Made by a program: the position numbers and the translations under genes. Positions 45,512 to 57,606 of a stretch of 64,000 nucleotides of DNA are shown here, piece after piece; the stretch's first letter is position 1; each line of letters starts with the position of its first letter. The stretch comes from Salvelinus alpinus (lineage: Eukaryota > Chordata > Actinopteri > Salmoniformes > Salmonidae), in assembly GCF_045679555.1 (NCBI RefSeq), contig NC_092093.1, positions 62,990,890-63,054,889 on the forward strand, given 5' to 3'. The notes beneath the pieces were generated by a model that was not told the origin of the DNA, made no database searches, and worked only from the letters and a program-made list of their open reading frames with translations.

Positions 45512-46696
45512 CTGGAGAAGCATATGGAGAGCTAAATACAATTCTAATCAAACACAATGATGTCTGAGGCCTGCATTGTGCCGGGGCCAGCCCTGTGAAA
45601 GACAAGGGGAGGAGTGGAGAGTTAGATCCTCATAATAAGATCATGAGGCGTGGGCAAATGAATGCATGGTCCAGTAATGGGGAAGATATCCCTTTGAGTG
45701 CAGCAGGCAGCAGGCAGGAGTACACAACAGCAGTATCATCAGGGGAAAACTCACCAAACTCTTCCTTTTCTTTCACTTTTCACTCTTCAACTGTCAGCTT
45801 CAATGAAGCCTCATCATCCGGCTAGAGTTCTGCTCCCAGCGGGTGACACTTGACAGATTGTCCGAGCTCTGGGCCTTTGTTTGCAGGTTGATGAAGTGAA
45901 AGGGTTGGGTGGTAGCCCAATGAATAAAGATGTTTTGAAGCCAATAAATAAATTCTCTAAAAGCTGCTATATATCGCTTTGCTGCTTGACCGTTGGAGTG
46001 TTAAAAATAGGCTTTTCTCTCCCTTTCTCTCTCTCTCTTTTCTCTTTTTTTCATTCCCTCTGCTTTTTTTCACACTTGCAGAATGTGCTTTGCTTTGAAG
46101 GACTTGTGAAGCCGAAGGCGTCTCGTTGCTCAATCAAATAGATTAAGTCGGTCAGACAAGCAGCGATCTGTCCTATTCAATAAAGTTGCTTTTGTCATGT
46201 ATGATCTCAGAGGGCTTCTTCCATACACAACACTGTCCATGGACATGTCATATCACACGGAACACAGTTTTACCTTTATGCAGATTTTGTTGTGAAAATG
46301 TAATTTTTTGTAAGTATTGCTTCATTTATCGTACATTATATATGTGCTGTAGCATGACATATTATTCCCTGTGCTCTTTTGTTTGCAAAATATCACAAAT
46401 TCCTAATAATGAAATATAATCAACATGCTTCATTAAAACTCACTAATCAAGCCCTCACTTTGCTTCTCTTTACCACCTCTTAAAAAAAGGCCAGAAAGCT
46501 GTTTGGGAGGCGATCCCGTAATGACGACATCTGTTTTCATATGGTCGTTGACACGTAGCACCAGAAATCTGATGTCATCCTGCCAAACCCACGGCTGCCA
46601 GACAGCATTCCAACCTCTGATTGGTTCTGACAAGCCTCTGACAGCTCTGGAGGTGAGGAGGGCAAGTGACAAAGGGCAAGCACGGGATGAGCCAAC
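45509..46696. other. Unannotated sequence, no gene seen
   Basis: Single-copy-looking DNA with a pyrimidine-rich patch at 46015-46075. No supported open frame. Confidence 0.55.
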
Positions 46697-47452
46697 CAAA
46701 TCAGGGTATACGCCCCCCCCCCCCATACATGAGACAAATCAGGGTATACGTCCCCCCCTCCCATACATGAAACAAATCAGGGTATACGTCCCCCCCATAC
46801 ATGAGACAAATCAGGCTATACGTCCCCCCCATACATGAGACAAATCAGGGTATACGCCCCCCCCCCCCCCCCCATACATGAGACAAATCAGGGTATACGT
46901 CCCCCCCATACATGAGACAAATCAGGGTATACGTCCCCCCTATACATGAGACAAATCAGGGTATACGTCCCCCCCATACATGAGACAAATCAGGATATAC
47001 ACCCCCCCATACATGAGACAAATCAGGTTATACGTCCCCCCCATACATGAGACAAATCAGGGTATACGCCCCCCCATACATGAGACAAATCAGGTTATAC
47101 GTCCCCCCCATACATGAGACAAATCAGGGTATACGCCCCCCCATACATGAGACAAATCAGGGTATACGTCCCCCCCATACATGAGACAAATCAGGGTATA
47201 CGTCCCCCCCATACATGAGACAAATCAGGGTATACGTCCCCCCCATACATGAGACAAATCAGGGTATACGCCCCCCCCATACATGAGACAAATCAGGGTA
47301 TACGTCCCCCCCATACATGAGACAAATCAGGGTATACGTCCCCCCCATACATGAGACAAATCAGGGTATACGCCCCCCCCATACATGAGACAAATCAGGG
47401 TATACGCCCCCCCCATACATGAGACAAATCAGGGTATACCCCCCCCCCCATA
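46697..47452. repeat. 34-bp minisatellite with poly-C linker
   Basis: About 22 units. Each has ATACATGAGACAAATCAG, then GGTATACGTC or GGTATACGCC, then a C-run of 6 to 17 bases. Length variation is mostly in the C-run. Confidence 0.95.
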
Positions 47453-48197
47453 CATGAGACAAATCAGAGACCTAACGTGGGTGCTTCAACATGAGACAAA
47501 TCAGAGACCTAACGTGGGTTCTTCAACATGAGACAAATCAGAGACCTAACGTGGGTGCTTCAACATGAGACAAATCAGAGACCTAACGTGGGTTCTTCAA
47601 CATGAGACAAATCAGAGACCTGACGTGGGTGCTTCAACATGAGACAAATCAGAGACCTAACGTGGGTGCTTCAACATGAGACAAATCAGAGACCTAACGT
47701 GGGTTCTTCAACATGAGACAAATCAGAGACCTAACGTGGGTGCTTCAACATGAGACAAATCAGAGACCTAACGTGGGTGCTTCAACATGAGACAAATCAG
47801 AGACCTAACGTGGGTGCTTCAACATGAGACAAATCAGAGACCTAACGTGGGTGCTTCAACATGAGACAAATCAGAGACCTGACGTGGGTGCTTCAACATG
47901 AGACAAATCAGAGACCTGACGTGGGTGCTTCAACATGAGACAAATCAGAGACCTGACGTGGGTGCTTCAACATGAGACAAATCAGAGACCTAACGTGGGT
48001 GCTTCAACATGAGACAAATCAGAGACCTAACGTGGGTGCTTCAACATGAGACAAATCAGAGACCTAACGTGGGTGCTTCAACATGAGACAAATCAGAGAC
48101 CTAACGTGGGTGCTTCAACATGAGACAAATCAGAGACCTAACGTGGGTGCTTCAACATGAGACAAATCAGAGACCTAACGTGGGTGCTTCAACATGA
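47453..48197. repeat. 37-bp minisatellite sharing the core ATGAGACAAATCAG
   Basis: About 20 units of 37 bp: ACATGAGACAAATCAG, then AGACCTAACGTGGGTGCTTC, then AA. It follows the 34-bp array without a gap and in the same orientation. Unit variants: CTGACG for CTAACG, GGTTCTTC for GGTGCTTC. Confidence 0.95.
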
Positions 48198-49102
48198 GTG
48201 TTTGACAGAAAAAGATAGGTTAAAGTGTTCAAAAATAATAGTTATTTCGTATTTTTCAGAACAAAGGGAACTATCACTGCCTTATGTTCAAAGTATACAA
48301 CCTCCTTGTTGTTGTAGCACGGGTGGCTAAATGTAGCATGTCGCGTAGCTTCTGTATCTGGTGGAGGATGTTATATTGTAGATAGGTTGTGAATTTAAAG
48401 GGGCACCACCTGCCATGATAGAAATCTGGGTCTTGTATCGCCTCGCAGACAGCTGAGCACTGCAGGAGCCAAAGAGCCTTCCATGACATTGAGCCTTAAG
48501 CACATTTTTGCCAACAGTTCCATTTGATCACTTCTCCCTCTTTCAGACGCATACGGAATCATCCACTCGATATAAGCACGATTTATTCGACTTCTTGATG
48601 AAGAAAGACATGCTCAAATGTGCCATAAATGAAGAGACTTATGATTTAGAACAATGACACCTAACTTATTAAAAGACCATTGGATCATATCCGTAACATT
48701 CCTGTTGTAAACAACGTGGATAGTGTGTGTCAGTCTTGGGTTCTCAGGGCAAAGCGGATGGAGGTTGTGGTGTTCTCATGTGGACCAGTCGGCAGTGTGA
48801 CCTTGCATTAGTGCATATGCTCACAGCAGGGTTACTGGTTGGGGGCATGATCTGTCAGCCTTTGTTTATGAAGCTCACACAGCACAGGACTGTAAGATAA
48901 CATATTTGATGTAATTAGTGGTCAGTAATAACACACTATAAGCGACAGGAGAAAGAGTGTTTGGTTTTTGAGCAGTTGATTACATTTTTTATAGTACGTT
49001 ATTTTTGTGATAATATTTGTTTTAATATGTCTGCTGATGTCTTTATTTCCAAAACATAAAACATATGAAATGATAAAACATGTGAACAGGCATCTAGTTC
49101 TG
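48198..49102. other. Unannotated sequence, no gene seen
   Basis: AT-rich. No supported gene. Confidence 0.55.
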
Positions 49103-52100
49103 GATTAGATATGATAGATATGGGTTAGATATGGGTTAGATATGGGTTAGATATGGGTTAGATATGGGTTAGATATGGGTTAGATATGGGTTAGATATGG
49201 GTTAGATATGGGTTAGATATGGGTTAGATATGGGTTAGATATGGGTTAGATATGGGTTAGATATGGGTTAGATATGGGTTAGATATGGGTTAGATATGGG
49301 TTAGACATGGGTTAGATATGGGTTAGATATGGGTTAGATATGGGTTAGATATGGGTTAGATATGGGTTAGATATGGGTTAGATATGGGTTAGATATGGGT
49401 TAGATATGGGTTAGATATGGGTTAGATATGGGTTAGATATGGGTTAGATATGGGTTAGATATGGGTTAGATATGGGTTAGATATGGGTTAGATATGGGTT
49501 AGATATGGGTTAGATATGGGTTAGATATGGGTTAGATATGGGTTAGATATGGGTTAGATATGGGTTAGATATGGGTTAGATATGGGTTAGATATGGGTTA
49601 GATATGGGTTAGATATGGGTTAGATATGGGTTAGATATGGGTTAGATATGGGTTAGATATGGGTTAGATATGGGTTAGATATGGGTTAGATATGGGTTAG
49701 ATATGGGTTAGATATGGGTTAGATATGGGTTAGATATGGGTTAGATATGGGTTAGATATGGGTTAGATATGGGTTAGATATGGGTTAGATATGGGTTAGA
49801 TATGGGTTAGATATGGGTTAGATATGGGTTAGATATGGGTTAGATATGGGTTAGATATGGGTTAGATATGGGTTAGATATGGGTTAGATATGGGTTAGAC
49901 ATGGGTTAGATATGGGTTAGATATGGGTTAGATATGGGTTAGATATGGGTTAGATATGGGTTAGATATGGGTTAGATATGGGTTAGATATGGGTTAGATA
50001 TGGGTTAGATATGGGTTAGATATGGGTTAGATATGGGTTAGACATGGGTTAGATATGGGTTAGATATGGGTTAGATATGGGTTAGATATGGGTTAGACAT
50101 GGGTTAGATATGGGTTAGATAGCATATATATGGGTTAGATATGGGTTAGATATGGGTTAGATAGCATATATATGGGTTAGATATGGGTTAGATATGGGTT
50201 AGATATGGGTTAGATAGCATATACATGGGTTAGATATGGGTTAGATATGGGTTAGATAAGGGTTAGATATGGGTTAGATATGGGTTAGATATGGGTTAGA
50301 TATGGGTTAGATATGGGTTAGATATGGGTTAGATATGGGTTAGACATGGGTTAGATATGGGTTAGATAAGGGTTAGATATGGGTTAGATATGGGTTAGAT
50401 AAGGGTTAGATATGGGTTAGATATGGGTTAGATATGGGTTAGATATGGGTTAGATATGGGTTAGATATGGGTTAGATATGGGTTAGATATGGGTTAGATA
50501 TGGGTTAGATAGCATATATATGGGTTAGATATGGGTTAGACATGGGTTAGATATGGGTTAGATATGGGTTAGATAAGGGTTAGATATGGGTTAGATATGG
50601 GTTAGATATGGGTTAGATATGGGTTAGATATGGGTTAGATATGGGTTAGATATGGGTTAGATATGGGTTAGATAGCATATATATGGGTTAGATATGGGTT
50701 AGATATGGGTTAGACATGGGTTAGATATGGGTTAGATATGGGTTAGATAAGGGTTAGATATGGGTTAGATAAGGGTTAGATATGGGTTAGATATGGGTTA
50801 GATATGGGTTAGATATGGGTTAGATATGGGTTAGATATGGGTTAGATATGGGTTAGATATGGGTTAGACATGGGTTAGATATGGGTTAGATATGGGTTAG
50901 ATATGGGTTAGATATGGGTTAGATATGGGTTAGATATGGGTTAGATATGGGTTAGATAGCATATATATGGGTTAGATATGGGTTAGATATGGGTTAGACA
51001 TGGGTTAGATATGGGTTAGATATGGGTTAGATAAGGGTTAGATATGGGTTAGATAAGGGTTAGATATGGGTTAGATATGGGTTAGATATGGGTTAGATAT
51101 GGGTTAGATATGGGTTAGATATGGGTTAGATATGGGTTAGATATGGGTTAGATATGGGTTAGATAGCATATATATGGGTTAGATATGGGTTAGATATGGG
51201 TTAGACATGGGTTAGATATGGGTTAGATATGGGTTAGATAAGGGTTAGATATGGGTTAGATAAGGGTTAGATATGGGTTAGATATGGGTTAGATATGGGT
51301 TAGATATGGGTTAGACATGGGTTAGATATGGGTTAGATATGGGTTAGATATGGGTTAGATATGGGTTAGATATGGGTTAGACATGGGTTAGATATGGGTT
51401 AGATATGGGTTAGATAAGGGTTAGATATGGGTTAGATATGGGTTAGACATGGGTTAGATATGGGTTAGACATGGGTTAGATAGCATATATATGGGTTAGA
51501 TATGGGTTAGATATGGGTTAGATATGGGTTAGATATGGGTTAGATATGGGTTAGATATGGGTTAGACATGGGTTAGATATGGGTTAGACATGGGTTAGAT
51601 AGCATATATATGGGTTAGATATGGGTTAGATATGGGTTAGACATGGGTTAGATATGGGTTAGATATGGGTTAGATAGCATATATATGGGTTAGATATGGG
51701 TTAGATATGGGTTAGACATGGGTTAGATATGGGTTAGATATGGGTTAGATATGGGTTAGATAGGATATATATGGGTTAGATATGATAGACATGGGTTAGA
51801 TATGGGTTAGATATGGGTTAGATATGGGTTAGATAGGATATATATGGGTTAGATATGATAGACATGGGTTAGATATGGGTTAGATATGGGTTAGATATGG
51901 GTTAGATATGGGTTAGATATGGGTTAGATAGGATATATATGGGTTAGATATGATAGACATGGGTTAGATATGGGTTAGACATGGGTTAGATATGGGTTAG
52001 ATATGGGTTAGATATGGGTTAGATAGGATATATATGGGTTAGATATGATAGACATGGGTTAGATATGGGTTAGATATGGGTTAGATATGGGTTAGATATG

Positions 52101-53957
52101 GGTTAGATAGGATATATATGGGTTAGATATGATAGACATGGGTTAGATATGGGTTAGATATGATAGATATGGGTTAGATATGGGTTAGATATGGGTTAGA
52201 TATGGGTTAGATATGGGTTAGATATGGGTTAGATATGGGTTAGATATGGGTTAGATAGCATATATATGGGTTAGATATGGGTTAGATATGATAGATATGG
52301 GTTAGTTAGGACAGATATGGGTTAGATAAGGGTTAGATATGATAGATATGGGTTAGATAGGATATATATGGGTTAGATAGGATAGATTTGGGTTAGATAT
52401 GGGTTAGATATGATAGATATGGGTTAGATAGGATAGATATGGGTTAGATATGATAGATATGGGTTAGATAGGACAGATATGGGTTAGATATGATAGATAT
52501 GGGTTAGATAGGACATATATGGGTTAGATAGGACATATATGGGTTAGATAGGATAGATATGGGTTAGATATGATAGATATGGGTTGGATATGATAGATAA
52601 GGGTTAGATATGATAGATATGGGTTAGATAGGACATATATGGGTTAGATAGGACAGATATGGGTTAGATATGATAGATATGGGTTAGATAGGACAGATAT
52701 GGGTTAGATATGATAGACATGGGTTAGATATGGGTTAGATATGGGTTAGATATGGGTTAGATAGCATATATATGGGTTAGATATGGGTTAGATATGATAG
52801 ATATGGGTTAGTTAGGACAGATATGGGTTAGATAAGGGTTAGATATGATAGATATGGGTTAGATAGGATATATATGGGTTAGATAGGATAGATTTGGGTT
52901 AGATATGGGTTAGATATGATAGATATGGGTTAGATAGGATAGATATGGGTTAGATATGATAGATATGGGTTAGATAGGACAGATATGGGTTAGATATGAT
53001 AGATATGGGTTAGATAGGACATATATGGGTTAGATAGGACATATATGGGTTAGATAGGATAGATATGGGTTAGATATGATAGATATGGGTTGGATATGAT
53101 AGATAAGGGTTAGATATGATAGATATGGGTTAGATAGGACATATATGGGTTAGATAGGACAGATATGGGTTAGATATGATAGATATGGGTTAGATAGGAC
53201 AGATATGGGTTAGATATGATAGACATGGGTTAGATATGGGTTAGATATGGGTTAGATATGGGTTAGATAGCATATATATGGGTTAGATATGGGTTAGATA
53301 TGATAGATATGGGTTAGTTAGGACAGATATGGGTTAGATAAGGGTTAGATATGATAGATATGGGTTAGATAGGATATATATGGGTTAGATAGGATAGATT
53401 TGGGTTAGATATGGGTTAGATATGATAGATATGGGTTAGATAGGATAGATATGGGTTAGATATGATAGATATGGGTTAGATAGGACAGATATGGGTTAGA
53501 TATGATAGATATGGGTTAGATAGGACATATATGGGTTAGATAGGACATATATGGGTTAGATAGGATAGATATGGGTTAGATATGATAGATATGGGTTGGA
53601 TATGATAGATAAGGGTTAGATATGATAGATATGGGTTAGATAGGACATATATGGGTTAGATAGGACAGATATGGGTTAGATATGATAGATATGGTTTAGA
53701 TAGGACAGATATGGGTTAGATATGACAGATATGGGTTAGATAGGACAGATATGGGTTAGATATGATAGATATGGGTTAGATATGATAGATAAGGGTTAGA
53801 TATGATAGATATGGGTTAGATAGGACATATATGGGTTAGATAGGACAGATATGGGTTAGATAGGATAGATATGGGGAAGATAGGACAGATATGGGGTAGA
53901 TAGGACAGATATGGGTTAGATATGATAGATAAGGGTTAGATAGGACAGATAGGACAG
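49103..53957. repeat. 4.85-kb 11-bp minisatellite, unit GGGTTAGATAT
   Basis: The left ~2.6 kb is almost uniform GGGTTAGATAT with rare GACAT and GATAA variants. From ~50.1 kb variants GATAGCATATATA, GATAGGATATATA, GATAGGACAGATA and GATATGATAGATA appear. In the right part three copies of a 506-bp block (46 x 11) follow each other: the marker GGGTTAGTTAGGACAG is at 52299, 52805 and 53311. The unit contains one telomere-type hexamer (GGGTTA) per 11 bp. Confidence 0.95.
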
Positions 53958-55244
53958 AACCAAGGGCTCTCTATGGTCAAGGCGTGACAGTACCCCCCCC
54001 CCCCCCCCCCCAAAGGTGCGGACTCCGGCCGCAAAACCTGAAACCAAATGGGGGGGTTAGGGGGGTGACTAGTGTCGGTGGCGGCTCCGGTGCGGGTCGT
54101 AGCCCCCACCCCCCCAGACCCCGGATCCGACCATGGCGCCGGGCTGAACGCCTGGCTGGGCACCGGCGCAGAGAAGGACTCCGGCCCTGGAGCTGGGTTG
54201 GACGCTGTGCCTGGACTGGGAATTGGCGCAGAAGAAGGCTCCGGCCATGGAGCTGGGCTGGCCGCCGTGCCTCGACTGGGTACCGGCGCATAGGAAGGAT
54301 CCCGCCTTGGAGCTGGGCTGGTCGCCGTGCCTGGACTGGACACCGGCGCTGAGGAAGGCTCCGGCCATGGCGCTGGACTGGACACCATACCCGGACTGGG
54401 CACCGGCGCAGAGGAAGGCTCCTGCCCTGGAGCTGGACTGGACACCGTGCCTGGACTAGGCACCGGCGCAGAGGAAGGCTCCTGCCCTGGAGCGGAGCTG
54501 GACACCGTGCCTGGAAGCTCCGGACCGTTGACCCTCGCTGGAGGTTCCGGACCGTTGACCGTCGCTGGAGGTTCCGGACTGTGGAACGTCGCTGGAGGTT
54601 CCGACCGTGGACCGTCGCTGGAGGTTCCGGACCGTTGACCGTCGCTGGAGGTTCCGGACCGTTGACCGCCGCTGGAGGTTCCGGACTGTTGACCATCGCT
54701 GGAGGTTCCGGCCCTTGGACCGTCGCTGGAAGTTCCGGACCGTGGACCATCGCTGGAGGTTCTGCGCTGTGGACCGTCGCAGGAGGTTCCGGACCGTGGA
54801 CCGTTGCAGGAGGTTCCGGACTGTTGACCGTCGCAGGAGGTCCTGGACTGTGGACCCTCGCAGGAGGTTCCTCGCCATGAACCATCGCAGGAGGTTCCGG
54901 TCTGTGGACCGTCGCAGGAGGTTCCGGACTGTGGACCGTCGCTGGAGGTTCTGGACCGTTGACCGTCGCTGAAGGTTCCGGACCGTTGACCGTCACTGGA
55001 GGTTCCGCACTGTGGACCGTCGCTGGAGGTTCCGCACTGTGGACCGTCGCAGGAGGTTCCGGACTGTGGACCGTCGCAGGAGGTTCCGGACCGTGGACCG
55101 TCGCAGGAGGTTCCGGACTGTAGACCGTCGCCGGAAGCACTGGACTGTGAACCGTCTCCGGAAGGCCCTGTTCACCCACGTATTCCGGCACATTCCGGCA
55201 CCTCAGGCCGGTGGTGGCTGGTCCGCTCCAGCAGTCTGAGGTGC
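53958..55244 (-). mobile_element. LTR-element fragment: Pro-rich coding repeat, poly-purine tract and ~30 bp of 3' LTR
   Basis: On the minus strand the piece ends in GGGGGGGG...TAC followed by TGTCACGCCTTGACC, i.e. a polypurine tract and the first ~30 bp of an LTR, then breaks into the 11-bp array. Upstream is a Pro-rich repeat region (54121-55170). The layout mirrors the tract plus LTR at 55358-55765 but with a different LTR. Most of the element (gag, pol) is absent. Confidence 0.65.
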
Positions 55245-55248
55245 ACAA
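53977..55248 (-). pseudogene. Proline-rich tandem-repeat protein of an LTR element, frameshifted
   Basis: From 55248 the frame begins MCTSDCWSGPATTGLRCRNV and then has ~20 decapeptides of PEPPATVHGP type (30-bp DNA units, 54600-55150). At about 54606 one G is missing relative to neighbouring units (GGTTCCGACC instead of GGTTCCGGACC) and the frame changes. In the other frame (54505-53936) 20-residue repeats of EPSSAPVPSPGT type follow (60-bp units, 54121-54510). Unit lengths divisible by three and consistent Pro/Ser/Glu content over both parts suggest it was once a translated tail region. I do not recognise a domain and assign no function. No ATG context helps decide the start. Confidence 0.5.
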
Positions 55249-55357
55249 ATATCATATCTAACCCATATATATCCTATCTAACCCATACATATCCTACCCA
55301 ACCCATATCAATCATATCTAACCCAAATATATCATATATAACCCATTTCTATCATAT
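55245..55357. repeat. Inverted piece of the 11-bp GGGTTAGATAT array
   Basis: Reads TATCTAACCCATATATATCC and so on, the reverse complement of the 49.1-53.96 kb array, including the GATATATAT variants. About 113 bp. Confidence 0.9.
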
Positions 55358-55707
55358 TGTCAGCGATTGTGTGCAGATATGTAGCGGAGTCAGGCGCAGG
55401 ACACAGGTGTTGAGCAACACAACGGAGTTTACTCAAAATACAAGCAAAATTCCACATAGGAATAATAACAAACACACTAGCACATACAACATCCACTAAC
55501 GACACAAACAATCACGGACAGAACAGAAATGTATGCCAGAGGATTACATAGGGAACATGATAGGGGAATTGAAACCAGGTGTGTGTAATACAGACAAAAC
55601 AAAACGAAACTGAAACATGGATCGGTGGTGACTAGAAAGCCGGTGACGTCGACCGCCGAACACCACCCGAACAAAGAGAAGGGCCGACTTCGGCGGAAGT
55701 CGTGACA
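55358..55707 (-). mobile_element. LTR (350 bp) related to the solo LTR at 1198-1646
   Basis: TG...CA ends (TGTCAGCG at left, GTCGTGACA at right). The right ~80 bp are nearly the same as in the 1198-1646 LTR. On the minus strand it is preceded by GGGGGGGGGTAC (polypurine tract), so this is a 3' LTR, followed at 55708-55765 by ~58 bp of internal sequence, then broken by a LINE. Confidence 0.8.
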
Positions 55708-55765
55708 GTACCCCCCCCCTGACGCGCGGCTCCAGCAGCGCGCTGACACCGGCCTCGGGGACGAC

Positions 55766-56827
55766 CCAATTTGCTTACCGCCCCAATAGGTCCACAGAAG
55801 ACGCAATCACAATCACACTGCACACTGCCCTAACCCATCTGGACAAGAGGAATACTTATGTAAGAATGCTGTTCATCGACTGCAGCTCAGCATAACACCA
55901 TAGTACCCTCCAAACTCGTCATTAAGCTTGAGACCCTGGGTCTCGACCCCGCGCTGTGCAACTAGGTCCTGGACTTCCTGACAGGCCGCCCCCAGGTGGT
56001 GAGGGTAGGAAACAACATCTCCACCCCGCTGATCCTCAACACTGGGGCCACACAAGGGTGCGTTCTCAGCCCTCTCCTGTACTCCCTGTTCACCCAGGGA
56101 GTACAGGTGGCCATGCATGCCTCCAACTCAATCATCAAGTTTTCAGACGACACTAGAGTGGTAGGTTGATTACCAACAACAACGAGACGGCCTACAGGGA
56201 GGAGGTGAGGGCCCTCGGAGTGTGGAGTCAGGAAAATAACCTCACATTCAATGTCAACAAAACAAGGGAGATGATCGTGGACTTCAGGAAACAGCAGAGG
56301 GAGCAGCCCCCTATCCACATCGACGGGACAGTAGTGGAGAGAGGGAAAGTTTTAAGTTCCTCGGCGTGCACATCACGGTCAAGCTGAAATGGTCCATCCA
56401 CACAGACAGCGTGGTGAAGAAGGCGCAGCAGCGCCTCTTCAACCTCAGGAGTCTGAAGAAATTCGGCTTGTCACCAAAAACACTCACAAACTTCTACAGA
56501 TGCACAATCGAGAGCATCCTGTCGGGCTGTATCACCGCCTGGTACGGCAACTGCTCCGGCCACAACCGTAAGGCTCTCCAGAGGGTAGTGAGGTCTGCAC
56601 AACGCATCACCGGGGGCAAACTACCTGCCCTCCAGGACACCTACACCACCCGATGTCACAGGAAGGGCAAGAAGATCATCAAGGACAACAACCACCCGAG
56701 CCACTGCCTGTTCACCCTGCTATCATCCAGAAGGCGAGGTCAGTACAGGTGCATCAAAGCTGGGACCGAGAGACTGAAAAACAGCTTCTATCTCAAGGCT
56801 ATCAGACTGTTAAACAGCCATCACTAA
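55766..56827 (+). pseudogene. LINE RT pseudogene, several frameshifts
   Basis: Recognisable pieces: the [13 protein letters not shown] region at 55770, motif A near 55870 (disrupted by a short deletion, CAGCTCAGCATAACACC), motif B (55,990-56,100, with a duplicated GGGAGTACAGG), a catalytic box that reads FSDDT at ~56139-56153 (Ala to Ser), [14 protein letters not shown], and the intact C-terminal frame 56366-56827 (KKFGLSPKTLTNFYRCTIES ... SFYLKAIRLLNSHH). At least three indels separate the frames. It is inactive, but useful as a reference for the gaps in the 13-19 kb copy. Confidence 0.88.
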
Positions 56828-57128
56828 CATTGAGTGGCTGCTGCCAACATACTGACTAATCTCTAGCCACTTTAATAATTAAAAATTGGATGTAATAAAT
56901 GTATCACTAGCCACTTAAACAATGCCACTTTATATAATGTTTATAAATACCCTACATTACTCATCTCATATGTATATACTGTACTCTATACCATCTACTG
57001 TATCTTGCCTATGCCGTTGGGCCATCGCTCATCCATATATTTTTATGTACATACTCTTATTCATTCCTTGACACTTGTGTGTATAAGGTAGTTGTTGTGA
57101 AATTGTACGATTACTTGTTAGATATTAC

Positions 57129-57512
57129 TGTAACGATCTTCTTCATCTGAGGAACAGGAAATATCGGACCAAAACGCAGCGTGGGTAAGTGTCCATGTTA
57201 ATTTATTATAACTGAACACGAAAAAACAAAATAACAAAGTGAATGTAAGAAACGAAAATCGAAACAGTCCTGAAAGGTGCAACAACCTAAAACAGGAAAC
57301 AACTACCCACAAACACCAGGTGGGAAAAGGCTACCTAAGTATGGTTCTCAATCAGAGACAACGATAGACAGCTGCCTCTGATTAGGAACCATACCAGGCC
57401 AAACACATAGAAAAGAAAACATAGAAAAAAAACATAGAATGCCCACCCCAACTCACGCCCTGACCAAACCAAAATAGAGACATAACAAAGGAACTAAGGT
57501 CAGGGCGTGACA
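57129..57512. mobile_element. Solo LTR (384 bp) with ATTAC target-site duplication, nested in the LINE 3' UTR
   Basis: Begins TGTAACGATC and ends AGGGCGTGACA. Flanked by ATTAC at 57124-57128 and 57513-57517. The LINE sequence before it (CTTGTTAGATATTAC) and after it (TCGGAACTAGAAGCACAAGC) is continuous in the copy at 13290-13350. The LTR contains an imperfect inverted segment (GGTTCTCAATCAGAG versus CTCTGATTAGGAACC at ~57340-57394). Confidence 0.92.
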
Positions 57513-57606
57513 ATTACTAAATGGTCGGAACTAGAAGCACAAGCATTTCACTACACTCACATTAACATCTGCTATCCATGTGTATTTGACAAATACAATT
57601 TGATTT

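Larger units (their letters stand above)
55766..57606 (+). mobile_element. 5'-truncated LINE (RT to 3' end), interrupted by a solo LTR
   Basis: Starts in the RT fingers (CCAATTTGCTTACCGCCCCA, 55768) and ends with the tail CAATTTGATTTAATTTGATA at about 57606. It is the plus-strand equivalent of the copy at 13.2-19.2 kb. The 3' UTR is split by the LTR at 57129-57512. EN and the start of RT are missing. Confidence 0.9.

Noticed and set aside
46697..48197. CRISPR-like array (regularly spaced repeats)
   Set aside because: There are no unique spacers: whole units repeat. Context is a vertebrate genome with minisatellites.
49103..53957. True interstitial telomere repeat
   Set aside because: Only one GGGTTA per 11 bp, never tandem (TTAGGG)n; called a telomere-like minisatellite instead.
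54072..54972. Plus-strand Trp/Arg/Gly-rich frames
   Set aside because: Antisense or out-of-phase shadows of the Pro-rich repeat region.
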